From contig NW_003546653.1 in assembly GCF_000090795.2 (NCBI RefSeq), positions 4,278 to 68,277 on the forward strand: a stretch of DNA of 64,000 nucleotides, written 5' to 3'. The notes under the pieces are model-generated. The model was not told the DNA's origin. It ran no database searches and saw nothing but the letters and a program-made list of their open reading frames with translations. The stretch's first letter is position 1. Every line of letters begins with the position of its first letter. The stretch is from Amphimedon queenslandica. Taxonomy: Eukaryota > Porifera > Demospongiae > Haplosclerida > Niphatidae. Below, in pieces: positions 1-15,900 of this stretch. A program made the translations under genes and the position numbers.

Positions 1-132
1 TTCTGATCACAAATGGTCTTCGCTAAAAATGGCTATTAAAAACAAGTCACATTTTCTGATACAGATCAATGCCCTTATGCTATGTAGAACGCTGATTCTA
101 CTGATTCCTATACATTCGAGAGGCTCACATAC

Positions 133-1962
133 CTGGCCGACTGCATGAAAGTATTCCATGACTCATTGACTGGTAGGTACATTGTGCTCATTTCAAGCAT
201 TCCAGCTAATGTCACTGGATGAGGGCAATGATGCAAGAAAAGAGGATAAAGGACTTTAAGAATCTCGTAAGTACACTTGACATCTTGATAGCAGTAGCCC
301 ATTAGATCCTAAAAATAGGAGGAAAAGAGAGAGGGGGAGAAAGAGGGGAAGGAAAAGAGATATCCATCATAAACATGTACTCAACTACTTATGTACCTGA
401 AAGTTATCCCTGATGTCACTCGAGTTTCCTTTAATAAAAATCTCAGACAAGCTTTTATCAATTTTCTCTCCTCCACAGTAAAGCTGGTACATGTCAGCCA
501 AACTATTAGGAGAACTAACCTCCATCCATTTCTCTTTAGATAAACGAGATAGTTTTGCTACAGCATCAACTACAAATAAACAAGTAATTGCGATGCAACA
601 ACACAGAAACTACTATTCCGACACTAGGGAATATTGTCAATTTGTCATGCAATAGAGTCAAAGTTACATTGTACATGCATCAATAACTTCCTTACAAAAC
701 TCATCCTCATTATGGCTTTGTACAAATGCTTTGCTTTCCATTTCTTGCCGTTTTCGCTTCAAAGCCGAACGCCATAACACCTTCTGAGTCGAAGTTTGTC
801 CTGATACGCACGTATGCAAACTTAGTGTATCCAGAAATTTTGTTTTTGGACCCTATAATTAAGAATCAAAAAAATTATGGTAAAAATAATGTTGGCCAAT
901 GTTTTGAATTATGTAAGTAGGTGTTGCATGCTGCTATAGGAATTGCTTTATAATTAGCAAGAGACACACTAGTAGCTTATATGACACATGACCTATCATA
1001 ATACAAAGCTGGAATTGACTTTACCAAAAAAGGTAAAAGTATGACCAACATTCAGACTGTGTGTGATAGGGTTTGGATTATAAACAGGTTATGATCAAAG
1101 CACTGTGCAATGTCCACAATTTCATTTGATAAGTGTTTTATTACATCACAAACAAATTTTATAAGTGATCAATTTAAGCAAAATTAATTAGCATTATTGA
1201 ATATATATAGAGGAGGGATATACAAGCAGAGCTAAAGAAAGGGACATGCAGGTTTCTCACATTGAAAAGATACTGCTCCTTGATCCTTGCTCTATCGTAA
1301 GACACATTGTGACCAACAACGATCCTCTCACTCCAACTCTCTCCTCCTTCCAACGGTATCAACTCATCAAAGTTAACCTTTGACTTCTCGGCAAAATCCC
1401 GTTCACTAAACAGCCTAGGGCTAACCCAAGAGTATACATTATTAGGAGACATAGCGATGGCTAGTTTAGGGGCGTGGCCTTCAGGCACACACACCTCTAC
1501 ATCAAATATGAGTGCCTTCTCGTCTGGAAAAGGTACGAGTGTAATAGAGCCATCATTAGAATAGCAAGTCCATCCAGGCTTGTAATTCCATTGCGTGGGC
1601 GGTGAAGAGAGAGACCCCTCACAAACAAGAGATGCTATCAATGGACGATATGGGGAGACCTGATCTTCAGCTAGTTTGGTAAAATGGCTCAATATGTTTT
1701 CCCCAAAAAGTGGAGGGAGGTTGATGTCGATGTTTTCTTGAGTCACTGTGGTTCCACTCCCGTTGGTCCATAGTCCGTGTTCCGATAGATGGGATACGCT
1801 CTTATTGATGGCTTCTTGTGAAGGCTCTGTTTGAGACTCAGCCCCAGGGAAAACCTGCTGGTAGAGAGACTTTGAGAGCATCTGCACGCCCAGAGGATTG
1901 AATCTCGTTTGATCCGAGAGATTTCTTATAAAGAATCTACAGCCAAACTTGGGGACAGACAT
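133..1962 (-). CDS. POLG: DNA polymerase gamma catalytic subunit, N-terminal part (runs off left edge)
   Basis: Replicates mitochondrial DNA. Four exons were joined on the minus strand: 1261-1962, 696-852, 397-569 and 133-308, phases 0, 1, 0 and 2, all with GT/AG sites; the gene continues past position 1. The family opening (FNPLGVQMLS, residues 21-30) and all three proofreading motifs are present: Exo I FDVEVC (D154, E156), Exo II GHNVSYDRA (D223) and Exo III YCYQD (D353), followed by CPHPVTLAGMLEM. The catalytic aspartates and glutamate are intact, so exonuclease function is expected. The start at 1962 is the first ATG after an in-frame stop; the basic N-terminus could serve as a short presequence (inference). 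The polymerase domain lies outside the window. It is divergent from tropomyosin, with 159 bp between start codons. Confidence 0.93.
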
Positions 1963-2121
1963 ATTGACCAGACACGTGGTAGCACGTGTGGATGGAGGGA
2001 GTGGCTAGCTCTGAAGTAAATAATCACTGCGCATGCGCAGTAGTATCTGTTATGTCGTGGGTGTATCCTTGAAGTTGAAGATTGAAGAAACAGAACAGAA
2101 AGCAAGCAAAGTCTAACCGTA
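1963..2121. promoter_or_regulatory. Bidirectional promoter between POLG and tropomyosin, with an NRF1-type site
   Basis: The 159 bp between the two start codons must hold both promoters. It contains the palindrome TGCGCATGCGCA at 2028-2039, an exact match to the vertebrate NRF1 consensus (YGCGCAYGCGCR), and E-box-like CACGTG cores at 1974-1990. Function in this organism is inferred. Confidence 0.6.
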
Positions 2122-2970
2122 ATGGAGGGCATAAAGAAGAAGATAGCTCAACTTAGAGTTGAACTGGACGCAGAGAAAGAAAAGACGGAGAAAGCAGAGA
2201 AAGAAAGGAAAGAAGCAGAAGACAGGGCCGAACAGGTAAGCCGCCAATCCCTTCGTTTAATGTAAAAACCGTCTTTTTTTGAAAAGGCCGAGGCAGACGG
2301 AAAACAACTGAGCGGCAAGTTAAGAATGCTTGAGGAAGATCTGGAAAGTGCAGAGGATAGACTTAGTGACCTTACTGCAAAGTTCGATGAAAAAGAAAAA
2401 TTACTGGAAGAGACTGAAAGGTGAGGGGCAGGAAAGGATTCTGAAGAGTACATGTACATTTAGTATGCATTACTTAAAATCTTAATTATTGTCTACTCTT
2501 TTTTTGTATTATTATTATTATTAATTTATTTATTTAAAGGGAGCTACGAAAGTACCAATCAGCACAAACTTCAGATGGAGACAAAGTGAGTATAGATTCA
2601 GTAATTCACACAAACTGTATGTAGTTTAATAATGGACATGCAAGTGTATTTACCAACCCTGGCGCTATAATGTAGTATGAATTTCATTTGCGTGTAAAGT
2701 TGTATGCATAATTACTACTATTATGAGTCTAGCTATTATGATAAGTCTTACCTATTAAATGTTTTGTTTTTTTGTAGCTTGAGACAATGGAGACAAAGCT
2801 ACGTGTGAAAGACGAAAAATGCTCCGAGTTAGAGAGAGAGCTGGAGGAAGTAAGTTAGAGAAGGTGGGAGAGAGGTCTTAACTTACACTCCTATTATTGA
2901 TGCGTCTAGTTTATATGAAACCATAACCATAACAACTATAATGTCATTGTTTATCTTTTCTCTTTCCTGA

Positions 2971-3001
<31 letters not shown>

Positions 3002-3724
3002 GTTATTATTATTATTATTGTAGTGCAAACGAAAGAATAAATTTCTTACTCACGACATTGATGCTGCAGAGACCAAGAATGAAGACCAAGCAAGGTGTGG
3101 CCTTAATGAATTTATACATGTATTTGAAAGCATATTTATGATTACTTTTTAATGAGATTTATGCATGACAACACAATGGGATTTACACTTTACCTGAGCA
3201 TTCAGCATAGCATAATTTTACGGGCATTTTTGTTCTTTGCTTCACAGGAAAATTGAGGATCTTCAAGCCCAACTAAAGGATGCCCATGACTCCCTACAGC
3301 AACAGAGAAGGAACGAGAGAGAAGTAAACAGAAATCATTTGTGTTTATTATATTTCAATCCTCTCTTGATAGACTGAGTCAATTGAAGAGAAACTAACAT
3401 CAGAGAATCAAACCCTAAAGAAGAAACTGGAAGAAGCTGAGAATCAAAATTCTGAGCTTGTGCAGAAAAACAAGAGACTTGAGCATCAAATTGATCAATT
3501 AGAAAGTAATTCTTATTTATTAAGCATATGCAGACGATTAGCATTCTATGGGGAATAATTCCAGCAGCTGCACTATTACATTTCAAATTTTTATTGTAAC
3601 TGTGAGGTCACTACTCATTCTTCCTTCTGTATTTTTTGTAGCTGACCTCGACACAGCTGAATCAAACTTTGAAAAAACAAAGGCAGAGTTGGAAAGTACC
3701 CTAGCCGAATTGGGTGACTTGTAA
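2122..3724 (+). CDS. Tropomyosin-like coiled-coil protein (short form)
   Basis: Eight exons: 2122-2235, 2287-2420, 2540-2585, 2778-2849, 3024-3094, 3248-3323, 3373-3505 and 3642-3724, all in phase, giving 242 residues, close to the 247-248 of short animal tropomyosins. It opens MEGIKKKIAQLRVEL, resembling the MDAIKKKM start of tropomyosins, has the central signature LRMLEEDLESAEDRL (compare LLEEDLERSEERL) and ends ESTLAELGDL (compare DQTFAELSGY). The whole chain is heptad-patterned and charged, with essentially no proline or glycine breaks. The expected role is end-to-end polymerisation along actin filaments. Sequence after the second exon is more diverged than usual, so affinity for actin is not assured. 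No alternative exons were recognised. Confidence 0.8.
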
Positions 3725-4559
3725 TGATTGTGTGAACATCTTATGACAGCTTTACTTGGGCCGGTTAATCAACTGAGACATTTTAAAATTATTATTATTA
3801 TTATTGTCCTTTTTTTCTTACTATTGCGTCTAATAGACGCTTGATGTAGAGATATTTAAATCTCTCCTTTCTTAGCGACTTAGTCTTTACCATTTTTTCC
3901 ATGTGCTCAGAATTATTATTTTAGAGATTTATTATTATGAATTAAGAATAATTTTATAAAGCTATAAGCCCGGTGATTCAATATTAGTCTAGTGATTTTT
4001 AAAGGGTGTGGTCGAGCGATGCTTGCAACTTGGTGGTGCAATATGAGTTGCATTAAAACCAAGCAGAATTTCACTGATTCTATAGTCTATTGTGCAGCAA
4101 AACCAGAACTCCTTCAATGTCTACTGTCTTCACTGCAGCTCCAATAAACGTTACTCTATTCTACGACACAGGCTAAAAGAGAAGGTGGTTTCTTAAGATG
4201 TGTGCTTGCTCTCCTTTCCCGGCAACTCCCGCCATTGGCCCGGAGGCCAGCATCAAGTCCTCTACAGCCAGAGATCCTGGCCCAGTCTGCGGACAGTGTG
4301 GCGTCCCCTGCAGTCGTCCCAGTGTCATTCGTGAAGAATATTCCACAAAAACTTTATACTGTACTATACAGTGCTATGCTGAGTCACTCAAGAACTTTAA
4401 ATTTTAAAAAAGACAATTTTTTATTATGATCAACAATAATCATTACAATTATTTTTACTATTACACTGTTAACTTTCCACACACTATTATTATTATTTTA
4501 ATTATTCTCAAAGTAAAGAAAAATTATTTCATTCACCACAAAGGCAAGAGGGCCTCAGT
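3725..4559. other. Convergent intergenic stretch with a GC-rich island
   Basis: This 835 bp lies between the tropomyosin and dihydropyrimidinase stop codons. Most is AT-rich with (ATT)n runs, but about 4190-4330 is clearly GC-richer and open in two forward frames (4198-4407, 4202-4429). Neither product resembles a family I recognise and no good splice sites frame it, so it is not called as a gene. Confidence 0.4.
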
Positions 4560-10449
<5,890 letters not shown>

Positions 10450-10561
10450 TTTTTGCAAAAAGAAAATGCGTGCAACCAGTTGAGCTCCACCCACGCAACA
10501 AAATTAATTAATGTGTAGATATTAATAGGCGTGGTCTAGTTGTGGGTGGGGCTGGTTAAAC
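10450..10561. promoter_or_regulatory. Bidirectional promoter, DPYS / STK16-like
   Basis: Only 112 bp separate the two start codons. It contains AGGCGTGGTC and GTGGGTGGGGC (CACCC-box-like, potential KLF/Sp sites). No TATA box is obvious. Function is inferred from position. Confidence 0.5.
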
Positions 10562-11430
10562 ATGGGTGCTCTGTGGTCGCTTCTCTTTGGAAGAACTTTG
10601 AGCATAAATGGAGAGAGCTACAGAGTAGTGAGACGGATAGGAGAAGGAGGTAGTATTGTATAAAATATTGGAGCAACTTTTAGTCTCTTTTCTAGGATTC
10701 TCTTACGTTGATTTAGTCCGAGGAAGAAACGGAGAGCAGTTTGCGTTGGTAAGCACCGACTGTTGCTTGTTTTAGATAGAAAAATTGCTGGTCTGCAGTT
10801 GATTGTAAAACCATAATTTATTATTAATTACAGTCTAGTAGATCGAGTGATGTTTAATAAGAAAAAAATACTCTAGTTTTTTCTAGTTCACTATAAAATA
10901 ATATAATTTTTCTGTCTTTAGAAACAGTTGCTGATACAAGTGGAAGAACAGAGAGAGTCCGTGGAGAGAGAGATATACATGCATCAAACGGTCACTCACC
11001 CTAATGTACTCCAACTGGTCGACTCACAGATAACAGAGCAAGGGAATGGAGAGGCACGGGGACTCCTCCTCTTTCCATTTTATCAGGTTCGCCTTTGCAA
11101 AAGATTAATGCTATCATAATTATAAAAAGAACACCCTGCAGTTTAATACAATAACTGGCAAATACTTGTCTCAATTAAAAGCATTACCTTTACCATAATT
11201 GAATTATAAACTATACAGGTAGATTGTTTCATATTTAATTAAAATTTTAAAAACATTGAATTATTTTATCTTTTAGTATGGGACGTTAGAAGATGAGATT
11301 GAGGCTAGCATGTCCCGTGGTCGTAAGATCTCAGAGGAAAGGATACTGAACCTATTCCTCTCTGCCTGTCAAGGACTCCATGCACTTCATACCAGTGGTA
11401 ACGAAGGACTAGCACACAGAGACATTAAAG

Positions 11431-11482
<52 letters not shown>

Positions 11483-12639
11483 CATTATTATTATTAAGTA
11501 CAATAGTTAGAAACAAAACTGGTTAAAAATGCATACACTTAGATGTAGAAAAATATAGAATTTAACATGGAAAGCAAATTTATAATATTATTATTATTAC
11601 ATTATTATAATAGTAATATTAATAGCATTATTAGTAGTAGTAGTAACATCATATGCTCGTCTGCTTTTGATTATAATTCTTTTGTATTTTTATATTAGCC
11701 TGGTAATTTGCTGTTGAGTGACAATAAGGAGGAGCTTGTGATAATGGATCTCGGCAGTGCTGCTTCCGGCCAGGTCACAGTTAACGACAGGTGGGCATTA
11801 ATAAGAATACAAAGATGCTTGCGTACTGAATATATATTAGATATTATTAATATTACAAAGAGACTGTCATATATAATGCTTATAATATTAGGAAGGAAGC
11901 CATTGCCCTCCAAGAGCACTGTGCTCAGACATGTACGGCAATGTACAGGTAAGTGCCTATACCCAATAACAAGAGTAGATAATAATTAGAGGAGAGTGTC
12001 CTACTGTGCATATATCCCCTGCGAATGTGACTCTTCAATTCTACGCCGTGATGAAGCAGACCCTATAGCCAGTAGGACACTCTCCTCTAATTGTTATCTA
12101 CTCTTGCCAATAATCAGTGATTGACTTTCATAAATTATCTCAGAGCTCCAGAATTATTTGAAGTTCCCTCTCAATCTGTCATTACGCTAAAGAGTGATAT
12201 ATGGTCTCTCGGATGCTCCATCTATGCAGCTGCCTTTGGTACGTATTATGTATGTATGTCTATGCTTCATAATTTCATTCTCGTGTGTGTCTATATGGTG
12301 GCATAGGAACGAGTCCGTGTGATGGATCTGCTCTGTCGGCAATGAGTGGTCGTATCATGTTCCCCAAGAACCAGTAAGGAGAGAAGGAGAACAAAATAAA
12401 ATAAATTACGATAAAAATATTATTACAGACTATAGCTTGCTCCTATAGTGACGCACTAAAGTAACATCATTAGTAATATTTTGTCTCTTTTTTCAATTAG
12501 TTCTTATTCGCTTGAGTTCTGTAATCTCATTACGTGGATACTTAAAGTGAACCCTGAAGAGAGACCGACTGTACAAGAGGTAGAGCAACTCATTGGTACT
12601 ATTCTCTCTAAGCAGGTTACTCCTCATGGAAATGTATAA
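10562..12639 (+). CDS. STK16: STK16-like Ser/Thr kinase (NAK family)
   Basis: Nine exons: 10562-10649, 10696-10748, 10922-11086, 11277-11429, 11699-11790, 11892-11948, 12144-12238, 12307-12373 and 12501-12639, in phase, giving 302 residues (human STK16 is 305). Kinase landmarks: glycine loop GEGGFSYVDLV (about 27-37), catalytic lysine K48 in FALKQLL, HRDIKPGNLL catalytic loop, DLGS in place of DFG (as in human STK16) and APELF. STK16 acts at the Golgi and in secretion and is membrane-anchored by lipids. The N-terminus MGALWSLLFG keeps the glycine for myristoylation but has none of the palmitoylated cysteines of the human protein. Intron 6 is filled by a MITE. Confidence 0.92.
11970..12106. 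mobile_element. MITE-like element, copy 2 (137 bp)
   Basis: Inverted repeats of about 37 bp start CAAGAGTAGATAA and continue to GAGTGTCCTACTG; they match the outer termini of the 6451-6846 element. A 7-bp direct repeat CCAATAA flanks it at 11963-11969 and 12107-12113. It makes up most of STK16 intron 6 (11949-12143); without element and duplication the intron would be about 51 bp. Confidence 0.88.
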
Positions 12640-12665
12640 CCAAACACCTGTACACTAGCAACTTC

Positions 12666-12699
<34 letters not shown>

Positions 12700-12988
12700 G
12701 TTATCTCATCATAAATGCTATTATTATTATATATGCATCACTACTAAAATATAATATTTATTATAATAATTAGTCTTAAATCGTATAACGTATTCAACGT
12801 CAAAGCTGGCATGCACAGCTGCTATAATTAACTATTATAAATAAAAAACAAAAATAACAACAATAATAATAATAATAAAGACGTGAGACTAATACAATTT
12901 TAAAAAAGCAACGACAACACTTGAAACTATGTCTGGTTATACATATATATATATATATATAATAAGTTATCATTTTTTCTGTTGCACT
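12640..12988. other. Convergent intergenic stretch, AT-rich
   Basis: These 349 bp between the stop codons of the kinase and the NT-C2/thioredoxin gene hold (ATT)n, (AAT)n and (TA)n runs. No gene or structured element was seen; both 3' UTRs must lie here. Confidence 0.5.
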
Positions 12989-15900
12989 TTAATTTGGCGA
13001 AGCACCTTTCTCCTTGAAGTATTTGGCTAAGTAAGTAATGGCACTGATCCACCTGTGATGAGGAATAAAATAAAAACACTCCAGGCTAGAAATCAACAAA
13101 TAACAATAAAAATCAAATGCATTAAAATACCATATTTATTATTTTGATAACTGATGAATTCAACTTAAATTTTGCATAAATGAACTAAATATGCTTGAGC
13201 AAAATGGGTTCCAGTTTTAAGGTAAATGTGTACCGATTTTAATTATATAAATGTATTCTGTTACTTGTTCATTTCTGCCTCATCATGTGCCAACAGTTCA
13301 AACACTCTTCCTTCACAGTTAATGTTAAAGGTCCCGTTGTTCTTATCTTGTTTCGATGCATCAGCTGCAGATACCTCAATAACCTTTGCTAGATCAATAA
13401 AACTGCATGAAAGAAAGATAGAGAAGGATTATTCACAATGTGTAGATGTACTTTAAAAAAAGCAAAATTGCAAAAAAAATTTCAAAATTTCAATAATAAA
13501 ATTTTCTCACAAAACATTAAGTAGAAGACATACCCTTGTGGTGTTCCTTCAGATTGGCTCTTGTAATAGTAAAGTCTACTCCCTTGATCCAAACGAAAGT
13601 ATCTCCTCCTAAAAACGTTAGCCGTTGGTCCCTTGGCGCCTTTCTTAAACAACCACCCTTGAACCTGTACCACAAGGATTAACCACTCCCATAAACCACA
13701 ACCACTCACCTTGAGATGCTCACGAAGCTTCTCGTCTTCTTGTTTCTTTTGGGCAGTGGAAGCCTCAAGTACTTTCACCTGTCATGTGACATCAAGTCAT
13801 GTGATCACATATTCCTGGTCTACCTTAGCTTCGCTTTGTTCCAGTCCAGTCTTGAGTGTTCGTACTTCAGTGTTGAGCTCATCGTTGGTGATCTTGAGGG
13901 ATTGATTTACTTCTTCAAGGTGACGAATAATGTCTTCTTTTTGTTGGAGCTGCCGGAGTAGTTCCTCCTTGTTGTGCTTCTCATTAACCGTGGTCTTGTG
14001 CTGTGGGGGGAAGAGAGGAAAAAAGTGGAAGAGAAAGAGAGAGACATTTATATAAAATTAAGGATGCATTAAACAACAATCTCAAGCAGTAGTAGCACAC
14101 ATAAATATAACCACATCTTTATATTTCAAGGACTGATGAATGCATTAAACACTCACACTTTTGCTTTCAGCTGCTTCTCTCAAATGCTGCTTTGATATAA
14201 TAAATAAATAAATTAATAAATAAATGAATATAACTAACAGTTTCAGTAGAGGGAGATGTAGGAGGTATCTAAATAAAAATAAATTAATGAAAGTAGGTAC
14301 ATGTATAAATGGCTCACCTCATCGTCCTTGCCACCCAAAGCTTTCTTAATGGAGCCTAGTATCCCTCCTCCTCCAGTCTTCTGCCTGTCCTCATCATCTG
14401 CTGATTTACCAGCTTTCTCTAGCCACTTGTTGTATTGCTTGATAGTAGAGGAGGCAGCAACATGAGTGCCCTCAACTGCCTTCTTAGCATTGTCGTCCAA
14501 CTACAGGAAAAATGACACACATACAGTACATGGATATCAGTTTGTTTCTTAAGCATTCATAATAGGAGACTTGTTTAAGCTTTGTGCTATAGCTAAGTGG
14601 ATGCCCACTTTGCACAATCATTGTTGTTGAATTCTCTTTGAGATTGGTTTAGGAAAACTCCCTTTAAGCAATAGCTGTAGGTTACTAATTCCCACTGCTA
14701 TGATAATGTGGCATTAGCTACTGTAAACAACATTGCATTAGAGTACATGTACATGTACATTAACCCTCCCCACTCTTTTGCTACTTACAGTTTCTCCGGA
14801 AGCAGAAACAATTACAAGAAGAGGAATACTACGAACTCTATATAAGGGAATAAAATAAACAGGCAGGAAGGGTGGAGTGTCATAGATAAAAAGAAAGGGG
14901 ACAGTTACATACTTAAAGTCTAGCTTGAGTTTGTCAATTAGAGGGTGACCGTGAGGTATGGCAACCCAAGGCATCTGCTGCTCAGCCATGTACTGTATCA
15001 TCTCTGTTCTAGAGCTAAGAGGAAGAGGAGAAGAACAAGAGACAGAGCAAGGGAACAAGGAGTCATTACAGAGCTTAAACCACATCAGTCCTTTACTTGT
15101 CGTTTGAGATATAAATCATTTCAAAAGATTTGTTGTTCTTCTTTAATGAAGTGTAGAACCTGGAGGAAAGAGAGGGGGGGGGAAAGAAAGGAAGGAGGTA
15201 CAAATATTTGTACATACTATGATGACATCATATTAATCACAGATAACATACTCTAATAATTTTGGAAGGAATCTTCGACATGGGGGACACCACTGAGCAG
15301 AGAAGTAAAGCTAAGAAAGGGGAGGAAGAGGAGAAAAGAGGGAGTATACATGAGATAAGAGAGGAATAGAAGAGATAAAATAGTTAAATACACAGACAGC
15401 CCATATCAAAATTCAAATTATCGACCAAAAATGTCAACAAATAGAATCCACTGCTTACTAATTTCGTGCATGTTAGATAATCAGTGTCATGCACCATATC
15501 ATGGAACAGGTAGCCAATGTTTACAATTTATAATTGAATTAAAGTACATGTATGTACATGAGGCTTGAGCAAAGAGTTTTAAGAATGGTGATCCGTGACT
15601 TAATTTAATGCTTTCGGTATGTTAATTCTTAAATCAAAAACAGTTCATTTTCCGATTTGTAAGCTTTGGTTTTGTGATGAATGCACAAAAAATATGCATT
15701 GGCTCTTAGAGGAAGTTTTTAATAACAAAAGTGAATCCTCCAAGCAGGAATGATGGTAATTAATATTTAATTGCTTTCGATAAATATTAATTGCTAACTA
15801 GACAATTGGTCTCGTAAAATTGTCGTTTTATAGCACAAATTCAACAACACTAAAATGCCTGCTAAAAGCAAAGCTTCAAAATTTTAGCTCTAAGCTGCAG

